Below, one piece after another: positions 1-8,935 of a stretch of 64,000 nucleotides of DNA. This DNA comes from Bin80 sp965207565 (GTDB lineage: Bacteria > Bacteroidota > Rhodothermia > Rhodothermales > Bin80). A model generated the notes under the pieces. It was not told where the DNA came from. It saw only the letters and a program-made list of their open reading frames with translations, and did no database searches. The position numbers were made by a program, and so were the translations under genes. Position 1 is the stretch's first letter, and every line of letters starts with the position of its first letter. The stretch is from assembly GCA_965207565.1 (NCBI GenBank), contig CBDBMQ010000009.1, forward strand, positions 310,001-374,000, read 5' to 3'.

Positions 1-571
1 AGGAAAGCTTCTGTGCTTGATATTCCTCTAATCGTTGCCATTTTTGCGGAGGCCAGTCAATCCACTGGCGGAGGACTTTCCGTAAAACACCAATATGATA
101 AAGATCTTCTGTATTCCCGATAGCTTGACAAAGTTCATTATGTATTACGACATTAAGGACATGCAAATCAGGGGGTTCTGCTGTTTCAATTTCTTGGCGA
201 TGTACCTGAAATAACGAAGCTGTTGAATCATCGGTTCGATCAGATGCCACCATTTTTATATCTAACTGATTGAACTGGTGAGCTAACAGCTTGTGTGTCG
301 TAGCCATTGCCGACGTATTGTTTACAATCTCAAATACAGAAAGCACAATTACAAGTACTGGTGCGAAAAGTCCGTACCATCTCGAAATCTGTTCTGGCCA
401 TTCAATGATAGCAATACCTGAACAGGCAGTTAACACAATAATAGCAAATGATGTTATCCGAACAAGGAGTTCATAGTGCTTTTGGCGTGCAATATGGTAT
501 CGATATGACTTCTGAATACCAAATTGAACATCCCCAAATTTTGTGCCTATCCTGCTATTGAGTAATGTCAT
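1..571 (-). CDS. SLATT-like two-TM membrane protein, 3' end beyond window
   Basis: The minus strand is open from an ATG at 571 to the left edge, giving 190 residues with no stop; the C-terminus lies outside the window. The N-terminus has an Arg/Tyr/His-rich helix (KSYRYHIARQKHYELL, residues 21-36). Two hydrophobic segments follow at about 36-56 and 65-85, then a polar helical region with HKLLAHQFNQLDIKM. A basic helix, a two-TM hairpin and a cytosolic helical tail is the layout of SLATT proteins, which are predicted membrane effectors associated with nucleotide-second-messenger and SLOG systems. The family call rests on layout and helix composition, not a database match. The start overlaps the stop of the small upstream ORF by four bases, suggesting translational coupling. 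Confidence 0.6.
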   Translation of the reverse strand, partial: MTLLNSRIGTKFGDVQFGIQKSYRYHIARQKHYELLVRITSFAIIVLTACSGIAIIEWPEQISRWYGLFAPVLVIVLSVFEIVNNTSAMATTHKLLAHQFNQLDIKMVASDRTDDSTASLFQVHRQEIETAEPPDLHVLNVVIHNELCQAIGNTEDLYHIGVLRKVLRQWIDWPPQKWQRLEEYQAQKLS

Positions 572-738
572 TTCCGTGTTTTCTTTGGTGGGGGTACTCG
601 ATCAACGATACTGATCGTATCAGAGTTCCTAGTATCAGCAGGATTAACGGATCCTCGCTTAATCACACTGCCCTTCTTCGTATATTCAGCATCCTTTGGC
701 TTGTGATGCTTATTCTGTGTTTTGTCCTTCTTTGTCAT
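568..738 (-). CDS. 56-aa basic small protein upstream of the SLATT-like gene
   Basis: A 57-codon frame runs from ATG at 738 to TGA at 568-570 and overlaps the next ATG in an ATGA arrangement. The peptide is strongly basic (MTKKDKTQNKHHKPK at the start, PPPKKTRK at the end) and has no hydrophobic segment. The four-base overlap is the main support for its being translated. An eight-G run (752-759 on the plus strand as C) lies about 13 bases upstream of the ATG. No family was recognised. It may be a regulatory or antitoxin-like partner, or a leader for coupled translation; both are inference. Confidence 0.4.
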   Translation of the reverse strand: MTKKDKTQNKHHKPKDAEYTKKGSVIKRGSVNPADTRNSDTISIVDRVPPPKKTRK

Positions 739-1063
739 GAATTTGCTTTTACCCCCCCCGGCAACAAGATAAGAAATGATGATTTGAATTCCTCTTCAAA
801 GAAACAGCATTGTAGAGTCACGAAACGCTTCTTCGAAACAGATCATGATGGCAATGTACACAACGAAATTTTGCATTGAAGCGAAAAATAATTGAGTCAA
901 GCTGGAGGATTTGGCCCAGAGTATCTACAAAAAATAAATGTGGGACATTCTGAAGAGACCTCACGTTAAAGATGGGGCAAGTCAAGTTATATTTTTCGAT
1001 GTAAATTCACAAAAAGCATAGCACTATGTGAGCTATATCTGGTTATGGAAAATCCTACTATAC

Positions 1064-1133
1064 CAGCCGTGTGAGTTGAGAGGCTCATGTACGGTTCTGT
1101 GAGAGTCGGGGGGAATTACCTTCGGCTACATGA
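1064..1133 (+). ncRNA. Group II intron 3' end remnant (domains V and VI)
   Basis: Positions 1064-1097 read AGCCGTGTGAG, a short loop, then CTCATGTACGGTT. This is the domain V hairpin of bacterial group II introns, with its AGC start, closing GGTT and internal bulge. The next 35 bases fold as a second hairpin (GTCGGGGG pairing with CCTTCGGC around an AATTA-containing loop), in the position of domain VI, followed by CTACATGAC as a plausible 3' splice end. No reverse transcriptase reading frame and no recognisable 5' GUGYG end are present upstream, so it is a truncated or decayed copy. The stretch 880-1063 shows no gene and may be decayed intron. Confidence 0.6.
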
Positions 1134-1189
1134 CAGTCCAGAAAATAAATAATCTGACCAAGTCGCCTATTGCGGAGTAGTCAACTTAA

Positions 1190-2400
1190 ATGGAAAGTTT
1201 CACTGATTCCGAACTGGAAAATCTTTTAAGCGACACGGAATCTGACCGGGTTGAGAGGAAGTGTTCATTCAGAGGAGACACGCCTAAAAAAGCTCGGCAG
1301 GTCATATGTGCCTTCGCCAATGATTTCCCAAATCACAACCAACCAGGACTCCTGTTTGTCGGTGCAGAAGATGATGGTTCTCCATCAGGAGAGTCCATCA
1401 GCGACGAGCTTTTGCGGAAGTTGGCTGATATGAAAATCGACGGCAATATCCTCCCATTGCCCGCTCTCTCGGTAGAGAAACGACTACTTAAGGGTGTCGA
1501 AATGGCAGTAGTGACGGTCATGCCTTCAGATATGCCACCGGTTAAATATGGGGGACGGATATGGATTCGTACAGGACCACGGCGTTCTATTGCAAATAAT
1601 CAGGAGGAACGCATTCTCAATGAAAAGAGAAGAGGAAAGAACTTGCCTTTCGATATCAGCACTATTCCAACCAGCGCGATCTCAGATCTTTCAAAAACCA
1701 TCTTTAAAAACGAATACCTTCCGGCTGCATTTGCTGAGGATGTATTGAAAAACAATGGAAGGACATATGAAGAAGAACTGACGTCATGCAAATTTACTGT
1801 ATCATCCACAGACACCACTCCAACCTTGCTCGGACTGCTGTCCATTGGCAAAACCCCACAGGATTTCCTTCCAGGAGCGTATATTCAATTTTTGCGTATT
1901 GACGGCAGGGAGTTATACGATCCGGTAATAGACGAGGAGGGTATACGTGGCGCTCTGGTGGAAATGCTGCGTCGTACTGAAGAGAAGCTAAAAGCTCACA
2001 ATCGTACGTCAATAGATATTGTCTCGGCACCAGTACACATAAAAGAAGCACCCTATCCGCATGAGGCTCTTCAGCAAATTCTCTACAACGCCGTACTTCA
2101 CAGGACCTACGAAAACACTCATGCACCGGTGCGTGTCTACTGGTTTAACGACCGTATTGAAATCAACAGCCCGGGGGGGGGCCTTACGGCAATGTCACAC
2201 CAGAGAACTTTGGTAATCCCGGCATTACCGATTACCGTAACCCGAATATATGTGATGTGTTAAAAACATTCGGATTTGTTCAGGCATTCGGTCGTGGTAT
2301 AGCTACAGCCAGAACAGCGATGGAAAGAAATGGAAACCCCGAACCCGAATTTGAAGTCAATCAAAGTTCAGTTCTCTGTACACTGCGAGGAAAAACGTGA
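1190..2400 (+). pseudogene. Schlafen/AlbA_2-type ATP-binding protein, frameshifted at a G9 tract
   Basis: The intact frame runs from ATG 1190 to TAA 2263. The N-terminal part (about residues 1-150) looks like an AlbA_2/Schlafen DNA-binding domain (GLLFVGAEDDGSPSG, IWIRTGPRR). The C-terminal part resembles the ATP-binding module of these proteins (EALQQILYNAVLHRTYEN, RIEINSPGG). The protein leaves its frame at a run of nine G (2173-2181). With seven or ten G, translation continues as PYGNVTPENFGNPGITDYRN, then DVLKTFGFVQAFGRGIA, to TGA at 2398, about 402 residues. The gene is therefore off in this sequence, either by decay, phase variation or read error. Its restored stop overlaps the GTG start of the ParA-like gene in a GTGA, so the two are one transcriptional unit. 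Confidence 0.75.
2173..2181 (+). repeat. Nine-G homopolymer, candidate phase-variable tract
   Basis: Nine consecutive G inside the AlbA_2-type gene. Seven or ten G keep the conserved frame; nine put it out of frame. Slipped-strand length change at such a tract would switch the gene on and off. Confidence 0.5.
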
Positions 2401-2911
2401 AAGCATCTGTACTGACATTTTTTAATAATAAAGGGGGTGTGGGAAAAACCTCAATGATTTATCACCTAGCCTGGATGTTCGCCAGCTTGGGGAAACGGGT
2501 GATAACTTTCGATCTAGACCCACAGTCCAACCTGACAGCAGCATTCTTAAATGAAGGTGAGATCGAGACGATCTGGAATCAGCAGAATAAAGGTTCCACA
2601 ATTTATAATTGCGTTGAACCATTAGCCGGTGTTGGAGATATTGCAGGACCTGAACTCAAGAATATAACAACCGACCTTTACCTTCTTCCGGGCGATATCA
2701 GACTGTCGGACTATGAAAGTGTTTTATCGGAAGCATGGCCTGGAAGCATGGGTGATAACAATTTGTATCGGCCTATGCGTATACTGAGTTCGTTCTGGCA
2801 GGTAGTGCAGATGGCTGCCGACCAGGTAGAGGCTGAAATTATTCTGATCGATATTGGACCTAATCTTGGTGCAATCAACCGGTCGGTGCTCGTCGCTACA
2901 GACTATGTAGT
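2397..2911 (+). pseudogene. ParA-type ATPase, N-terminal part (interrupted by IS)
   Basis: Starts at GTG 2397, overlapping the restored stop of the preceding gene. Residues about 8-20 hold the deviant Walker A of ParA/MinD ATPases (NNKGGVGKTS). TFDLDPQSNLTAAF follows as switch I, and EIILIDIGPNLGAINRSVL carries the aspartate of the Walker B/switch II region. The frame is cut after TDYVV at 2911, where the insertion sequence begins. Removing the insertion and one 10-bp copy of the target joins this part in frame to 4863-5388, giving a 346-residue protein. ParA-like ATPases act on DNA segregation or positioning; paired with an AlbA_2-type gene, a role in a defence or mobile-element module is possible but inferred. 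Confidence 0.75.
2902..2911. repeat. Target site duplication, left copy
   Basis: ACTATGTAGT, identical to 4853-4862 on the other side of the insertion sequence. Confidence 0.85.
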
Positions 2912-4852
2912 GCCTGTCCGAAAACTAAGCATTTTTTGGGAGGTTCGATCTCGTTTTCATCTTTAATTTTTTCAAAATCCGGAATTTTACTCTGCGGGTT
3001 TGATATCCTTTCTCCCAGTTCACAATTACTGCTCTTGGGCCTGAACATTTGCGCACGGATTCACGTCAATGGAGGCAAGCTGACGTGAATTTCGTGGGGA
3101 CTGAATGCAACTCTTCCGACTCCGACCGTGGAGTGGGATCGCACCACCTTCATTTGGTTGGGTCAACTACGCCGCTTGGCGCCACTCCAGGTACTGGCGT
3201 TCCTGCAACAACGCTCCCATGCGACATAGGTTGGTGGCAACCACCGATGCACCGACCGTTCGGGCAAAGCCTGCCTTGCCTCCTTTGGTACGAATCCGGT
3301 CTCCGCCATGCTGCTCTAAACAATTAATCCGGGATTCTACCTGCGCATGTTTGCGGCGCCGTTTCTTAAACTCGGGGGCGGATTCTCGCGCACGATCCTC
3401 TTTCGAGAGTTTTCCCTTCTTGGGAAGAATCACATGCTTCAACCTTGACGTCAGTGCCTTCATGTTCGGCTTGGATGAATAGCTCCGATCAAAACTCATG
3501 GCGTGCACGTTCGGATAGGTCTTCTTGCACTGATCCACCAAGTCCACCGTGAAGGCTACATCACACTCGGTCCACATAATCTGCCACATCAGGATGAATC
3601 GATGATCATTCTCTATGATGGAGACCGGAACCCCCAACTCGACCTTCTTCCCTCCACTCTTCCCCTTCTGAATCCAACGCGTATGGCGGGCATGCAGCGA
3701 ATAGATCTTCTCATCGGAAGGGATCTTTTCGCCCTTCACCAAACGGCGCTCCACTTGGTCATGAAGCGTCCAGGCCAGCTCAGAGGCCGATTCCAGACGC
3801 GATATCCACGCAGAGTTTGGATCCAACTTCTCAATCTCTTGAAGAACCTGATCACATCGCTGGATGCGCCAGGTGCAAAGCAAAAGATAGCTCTGCACCG
3901 CTTCAAGGTTCTTGGATTTTGCGTTCGTCTCCACAGCCCGGTACGCAGACTGGAGCGATCGCAATAGATGATCAGCCTGACGCCAACCGGGAAGATCACA
4001 GTTCTTGTCCAGTTCGCACACCTCCCAGGCCTTTATGGTCTCCCTGAAAAGCAAGCGGATCGCATCACGTAACATGCTCGGTCGGAAACTGAACATTCGT
4101 TTCCATCACATACGAATCACAGCGAGCCTCCATCGGGGCGTTGGGGTCCTCCCCCCAGTGCCTGCATCCCCACCTCCACAATGATCGGATTCAACTCCGC
4201 CCAAATCTCCTCGGTGATCAACGAAACATTATCAATGACCGTCTGCAATTCATATTCATACCCGTCTCCAAATTCCGAATCGTCATGTTGTAACATCTGA
4301 CGTAGTCGCCGATGTTCATTGGCCTCATCCACTAAGTGATCATAGTCCGTGTTAAGCGCCTGCTTCACAAGTGCCAATACAAAGATGCGCCAGTAGTGCA
4401 TACCCGGGAGCCCCTCGCGTTGACGGGTCGTTTTTCCGATCTTCTGTCGAAGAATTGTGAGGATTTGTTCCAAGTGGAGTTTACTCTTCCAGATCTGTTG
4501 CAATGATCGAAGCACCCTGGCCATATCATGGCGGGATTTGGGGTTGATTTCTATCTGCTCAATCGGGATGACGCCAAAGGATGGGGCAGGATCAAATTGG
4601 TGTCTCATAACAGGGAAAATGGCGATTTTGAAGGTTGAAGATTTTGCCCAAATTCGGGGATCAGTGCGCAAAAATGGACGCAATCGCCCCGGAATGAGCC
4701 TCTGGAATGGTTCTACGCTGCAAAATCTGAAAAATCGACGTTTTCAAAAAAAAATCTTCGCACAGAATCCATTCCGTGTATTCAGACGGAAATACCACCC
4801 ACAACGCTTCCTCGGTAGAATATCAGTGCTGAACTACTATTTTCGGACAGGC
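2912..4852 (-). mobile_element. 1,941-bp insertion sequence inside the ParA gene
   Basis: The ends are perfect 13-bp inverted repeats, GCCTGTCCGAAAA at 2912-2924 and its complement at 4840-4852. They are bounded by the 10-bp direct repeat ACTATGTAGT at 2902-2911 and 4853-4862. The only substantial coding content is a transposase on the minus strand. Deleting the element plus one target copy restores a continuous ParA frame, so the insertion happened when the ParA gene was intact. The transposase resembles those grouped under ISNCY in ISfinder (family call from memory of motifs). Confidence 0.85.
3167..4683 (-). pseudogene. IS transposase with two frameshifts (ISNCY-like)
   Basis: The N-terminal frame (4683 down to 4117, 188 aa) contains MRHQFDPAPSFGVIPIEQIE and GLPGMHYWRIFVLALVKQAL. 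The C-terminal frame (4096 down to 3167, 309 aa) contains MLRDAIRLLF and ends in RRKHAQVESRINCLEQHGGD and GFARTVGASVVATNL. Between them a third frame supplies ARCDSYVMETNVQFPTE. Reading through needs one extra G removed from the six-G run near 4150-4155 and one base removed near 4083-4087, giving a single 504-residue transposase. With two frame breaks the element is probably immobile by itself, unless the breaks are read errors. The DE-rich core and the C-terminal ES...D region are typical of DDE transposases. Confidence 0.7.
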
Positions 4853-4862
4853 ACTATGTAGT
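4853..4862. repeat. Target site duplication, right copy
   Basis: ACTATGTAGT, identical to 2902-2911. Confidence 0.85.
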
Positions 4863-5388
4863 AATACCCATGGGGGCGGATCTTTTTTCCCTGCAGGGAC
4901 TGAAGAATCTTGGTCCAACACTAAAAAAATGGAAAAATTTATGGAGGAAAAGATTAGATAACTGGGAAGGGAATGACGAAGCGCTTTTGTGGGAGAACTT
5001 TCAACTACCCCGAGGAGAGATGCAGCCGATAGGGTATTTGTGCCAGCAACATAGTGTACGGTTAGACCGACCCGTAAAAGCCTATGACAAATGGGTACAG
5101 CGCATACCGGAAACCTATCGCGAATCTGTATTATCTGTATTAAATGAGAATCCGAATGGCAATGGGCGGTTAGCAGGAGAGCATTGCCTAGCGACGGTAA
5201 AACATTACCGCAGCCTAATTCCTATGGCTCAAGAGCATCGCAAACCCATCTTCAACCTGACCTCGGCGGATGGAGCAATAGGCTCCCACGCAAATGCTGT
5301 ACAAGACGCCAAAGAAGATTTTAAGCAGCTTGCAATCAAAATCGCTTCAAAAATGGGAATAAATATGGCTCGTCCCCTTTTCCACTAA
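4863..5388 (+). pseudogene. ParA-type ATPase, C-terminal part (downstream of IS)
   Basis: Continues the ParA frame after the insertion: IPMGADLFSLQGLKNLGPTL is the usual ParA segment after switch II (VPxxADxFSxxGLxNL). It is followed by a helical region to the stop at 5388 after MGINMARPLFH. A separate start here (ATG 4870) could give a 172-aa product, but without the nucleotide-binding half it would not be an ATPase. Confidence 0.75.
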
Positions 5389-5624
5389 AAAGGGCAAGAG
5401 CCACAAAATTGAACTGCTCACACAGAATTCGGTCCAAAATTCGACGACTTTGGTCTGGTGAGCCGCTACCGTCGCCGACAATGTCGGAGGGGCATTACGC
5501 AGTACGGTAAGTATCCCGGACTGGGCGTTCATATTGGTAGAGTAATAACATGAACGCCATTGTTAGGTCCCCTTGAGCGTACAAGGCAGAGCCAAGTTCA
5601 CTCCAATGAGCGTGGTAGAACCAA
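5389..5624. other. Intergenic, no gene recognised
   Basis: No convincing coding frame. It contains a 9-bp inverted repeat (GGCGTTCAT 5524-5532, ATGAACGCC 5550-5558, loop 17) that could form a weak hairpin between the ParA remnant and the convergent DUF2335-like gene. Confidence 0.4.
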
Positions 5625-6077
5625 TTACTGCAAATCTATATTCTTATCCCTGTGATCGTTGTCATTGTTTAACAAGTCTCGCAGTACTAGAGTCAGAACT
5701 CCCCCAAATCCAAGCGGGACTGATAACCAGGCCGGACCGAATAAAATAGCCGCTACAGCAGTTGCAATCATAGACAAAGACACGACTGTAGAAGTCATCA
5801 ATCTATGTTTGGTGATGACTGTTTTTGATTCTAGGGCAGCCTTCTCCAGTGACTGACCTTTTTCTACAAGGCTGATAATTCGGTCAGCCGCACCAGATTG
5901 CACTTTTTCGTACTCAGCTAACTCAGATGAAGGGGGCAATAGCTCTTTGAATGACGTGATGTGAGGCATATTGGCAACACGCCTCACAACTTCCGAGGGT
6001 GTCTCTGGCTTCAGCCAATGCGTGGGGTCAAATTCCTCTCTTGTGGTTGCCATTACTCTGCGGCTTTGTTTGTGCAT
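5625..6077 (-). CDS. DUF2335-like small membrane protein
   Basis: 150 residues. A central LLPPSSELAEYEKVQSGAAD followed by RIISLVEKGQ is the signature seen in DUF2335 proteins (PPxxLxxYxxxxPGxAxRI). Two hydrophobic segments follow (about 95-115 and 117-133), with a charged tail ending in NDNDHRDKNIDLQ. The start used is ATG 6077, with GGAG about 13 bases upstream; ATG 6053 (MATTREEF) is the alternative. The function of the family is unknown; it is often found in accessory or phage-rich regions. It is convergent with the broken ParA module and lies downstream of yhaN on the same strand. Confidence 0.65.
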   Translation of the reverse strand: MHKQSRRVMATTREEFDPTHWLKPETPSEVVRRVANMPHITSFKELLPPSSELAEYEKVQSGAADRIISLVEKGQSLEKAALESKTVITKHRLMTSTVVSLSMIATAVAAILFGPAWLSVPLGFGGVLTLVLRDLLNNDNDHRDKNIDLQ

Positions 6078-6175
6078 TTAAGTATATAATCTCCAGTGTT
6101 ACCCATACCCGTTCAAGGTCGTTTGAATTTGAACAAATCCATCATTCATTTGGAGTACGGGCATAGGGTTGGCCT

Positions 6176-8935
6176 CTACCCAATGGAATGCACCTTCAAC
6201 AGATGTTCAGGGACGAAATCTCCCCACTTATCTACTTCGTCTTGCTGTGCGGTGAAGTAGAAAATCTGCCGATCCTTGGCTAGGGTTACTATTGTTTTGA
6301 TGATGGCCTGTGCTCGCTCATCATCACTGTTGGCGAGCGTCTCATCAAGGGTGATCGGTAAACGGTAGTTGGTTTCCTGTGTCTCAACGAACGCAAGGCG
6401 CACAGACAGGAGAAGCTGAACCCTTGTTGCGCTAGATAACTCCGTTAAATCAAAATCACGCTTTCGCTGATCGTCTCGTGCCCGGAAACTGTCGTCCTGT
6501 GGAATCTTAAGCGTGTAGCGGTGATCAGTTACCCGTTGAAAATTCTTTTGCGCGCGCTGAAATACCAAGGGAGCATTCTTGATGGTATTCTCACGGAGAG
6601 TATTAAGGATCGCTTGTCCGACCGCTTTTGCCGCTTTGTCTTCCCGAACGCCCTCAAGCGCAATCCGCTTGTCTTCCTTTTCAGCCAATGCATTTTCGAG
6701 AGAGTTACCACTTTCTGCACGTTCAATATCGGCATCAAGTCGGGTCAACCGCTCCTGCAAGTCCTTCTCTTTTGCAGATTCCTGCTGCGCGAGCGTCAAT
6801 TCGCTCTCCAGATCTTTCGTTTTCAGGAGTGATTGATATTCCTGTGGAAGGTCTTGGTGCAGGCTCTCTGAGCGTATCCGTAATTCGTTCGCTTGGGAGT
6901 TTGCATTGGTCCATTCCGCAAATTGTCTGGCACAGTTCGCGAGGCCGGCAAGATCCCCCACATCCAGTTCTAGGTCTGTGAATACCTTTGTATGCCGGGA
7001 CTCTTGATCTTCGAGTTGGCTCTGGGTCGTTTTCCAGGTTTTCTTCTCCTGAGCAAGGCGGTCGCTTTCACGTTTTGCGGCATCATTGTCGTGTCTGAGT
7101 TCATCAAGAAGCCGCTCCGCATCGCGCGGATCAGTTGGACGTTCGTATCCGTGCTTTGCAAATAGATCCCCAGTGGTTTCCAGGAGAGTTCTATACCTTT
7201 CAGATGCGATGTTGCATCTACTGTTTAATTCCTTTGCTTTACGATCCAGCTTCCGCCAATTGAGGATGCGATCAACAACTTCGATCAGAGAAGTAATGTC
7301 ACTCGGGGGATCATCAAGATGAAGTGAGGTGACCAGTTCTTGCTTGCGGGTTTCAAGTTCAGATTCCCGTTCACCCAGGTTTTCTAGGGAACGCTCTATT
7401 CGCAATCGTTCATTTGACTTCAATTCGTCCAATTGTGCTTTGGAGCGTGTCTCAATTAACTGGTTAAGCCCCGATTGTAACGAATCCAGATCAGACTTTT
7501 GAGACAGTTCAGGAAGTAGGATCTTCAGTTTATCAATCTGTATGGGCGGGATCCGCGGTTGTTTGTTTGAGCGGAGCAGGGTGTGGGTCCATAAGGTGAG
7601 TGCACTGATCAGCAGTCCAGAATACCCAATGGGATGCAGGGCGATTCCGGCTCCCAGGGATAGAAGAGCAGACAGGATAATTGTGATGAGAAGTAGAGTG
7701 CGTGCACTTTGTCGTTGTGGAAAATCGTTCTCCAAAGCCAGGATCCATTGTACGAGGATCTGCTGTGCATCGCGAAGCTCATCGCTGTTCATGCCAGCAT
7801 CTTTGCGATCCATGGTTTCAAGAAGGATTTTCAATGCTTTCAACGACTGTTTTTCATGAATATGCGAACCAAAGTCTTTCGCATATTTTTGTAAGTGCCG
7901 AAGGTCTTCCTGTGTGAAAGCAGGTTCCCATCCCTGCTTTGCGTGGCCACCGAGGTTCTCCCAGGCATCCCGCGCCTGTTCTTTTATGGATTCGTGGGTT
8001 TCGTTCAGTTTTTCCAGGTCCCGGGATTGTTCAGAGCAGTCGCGAACGTGTGAATCTAGCAGTTGCAATTCACCGGGTTTAAGCCCATTTGGCGAGAGTC
8101 GATTTTGATTGAGTTTTCCCTGCGTGGATTCGATCGTTTCACGCTGCAGATCAACATCTCTTCTCAATTGAGCAAGAGTATCGGCTAATTCTTGGGTTTT
8201 CGATACAATGTCAGTCAGATCATGGCTGGAGCGAATCACTGCGGGATAGGCTTCTGCACTGGCTGCTGCGTTCTGGTATTCTTCTTCAGCAACCTGCCAT
8301 TTTCGAATCTTTTCAATAGCTGCCACGCGTTCTGCAGCCCGCCTAGATGCATTAAGATTAGACTGAATGTTTGCGCGCTGGATTTTCTGTTCCTGAAGAT
8401 AACGCTGCTCCTGAAGCACCCGTAGTACCCTGTCGCTGGCGTGCTCAAATTCTTTGGCCTCAGTTGTCCTATTGTATCGTTTCTGGAGACTGAATGCAAG
8501 CTCTTTACCAGCCTCGGCAATATCAAACCCGCCGTTGGCTTGTTTGATAATTTCCTGGGCTAAATCCCGGTCACCAGTTATTTCCGGGAGGAGTTCCTGT
8601 AGAGACAGGTGATAACTTTTGGGGCGGCGAAACCGAGATAGCTCGCTTTGATTTACTTTTTTCGTTCCGATGCGGCATTCGGCCCGGCGATTCTTCACGT
8701 CTACATGAAGTGTTTGGTTACCAAAACAGAGGTCTGCAGTTGCGTATAGGCGTATTGCGCGGGCAGCGCTTGACAGAAGTAATCCATTCAGAGCATTGGC
8801 AATCGTCGTCTTTCCGGCACCATTTGGTCCAAATACGATATTGAGGTGTGCAGAAAGATCTGAGAGGGAAAGATCAAAATGGGAACCGTACATCCGGTCA
8901 ACCCGCACCTCCTTAAAGAATAATGATTCACTCAT
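6176..8935 (-). CDS. yhaN: YhaN-type AAA ATPase (SbcC/Rad50-like) with central membrane segment
   Basis: About 919 residues from ATG 8935 (MSESLFFKEVRVD), overlapping the end of the metallophosphoesterase gene by 8 bp. Walker A is IVFGPNGAGKTTIANALNG near the N-terminus. Long heptad-rich coiled coils fill the middle. The C-terminus has the ABC-like signature region (LSSATRVQLLLSVRLAFVE) and Walker B with ITLDETLANSDDERA. A hydrophobic pair (LLLITIILSALLSLGAGIAL and SGLLISALTLW, around residues 415-455) interrupts the coiled coil, as is usual for YhaN rather than SbcC. Together with YhaO it should form a membrane-associated Mre11/Rad50-like nuclease complex; the DNA-repair role is inferred from homology. 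Confidence 0.85.
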   Translation of the reverse strand: MSESLFFKEVRVDRMYGSHFDLSLSDLSAHLNIVFGPNGAGKTTIANALNGLLLSSAARAIRLYATADLCFGNQTLHVDVKNRRAECRIGTKKVNQSELSRFRRPKSYHLSLQELLPEITGDRDLAQEIIKQANGGFDIAEAGKELAFSLQKRYNRTTEAKEFEHASDRVLRVLQEQRYLQEQKIQRANIQSNLNASRRAAERVAAIEKIRKWQVAEEEYQNAAASAEAYPAVIRSSHDLTDIVSKTQELADTLAQLRRDVDLQRETIESTQGKLNQNRLSPNGLKPGELQLLDSHVRDCSEQSRDLEKLNETHESIKEQARDAWENLGGHAKQGWEPAFTQEDLRHLQKYAKDFGSHIHEKQSLKALKILLETMDRKDAGMNSDELRDAQQILVQWILALENDFPQRQSARTLLLITIILSALLSLGAGIALHPIGYSGLLISALTLWTHTLLRSNKQPRIPPIQIDKLKILLPELSQKSDLDSLQSGLNQLIETRSKAQLDELKSNERLRIERSLENLGERESELETRKQELVTSLHLDDPPSDITSLIEVVDRILNWRKLDRKAKELNSRCNIASERYRTLLETTGDLFAKHGYERPTDPRDAERLLDELRHDNDAAKRESDRLAQEKKTWKTTQSQLEDQESRHTKVFTDLELDVGDLAGLANCARQFAEWTNANSQANELRIRSESLHQDLPQEYQSLLKTKDLESELTLAQQESAKEKDLQERLTRLDADIERAESGNSLENALAEKEDKRIALEGVREDKAAKAVGQAILNTLRENTIKNAPLVFQRAQKNFQRVTDHRYTLKIPQDDSFRARDDQRKRDFDLTELSSATRVQLLLSVRLAFVETQETNYRLPITLDETLANSDDERAQAIIKTIVTLAKDRQIFYFTAQQDEVDKWGDFVPEHLLKVHSIG

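Noticed and set aside
565..879. 104-aa plus-strand frame
   Set aside because: It overlaps the minus-strand SLATT-like operon antisense. The minus-strand frames have the coupled ATGA overlap and a recognisable layout.
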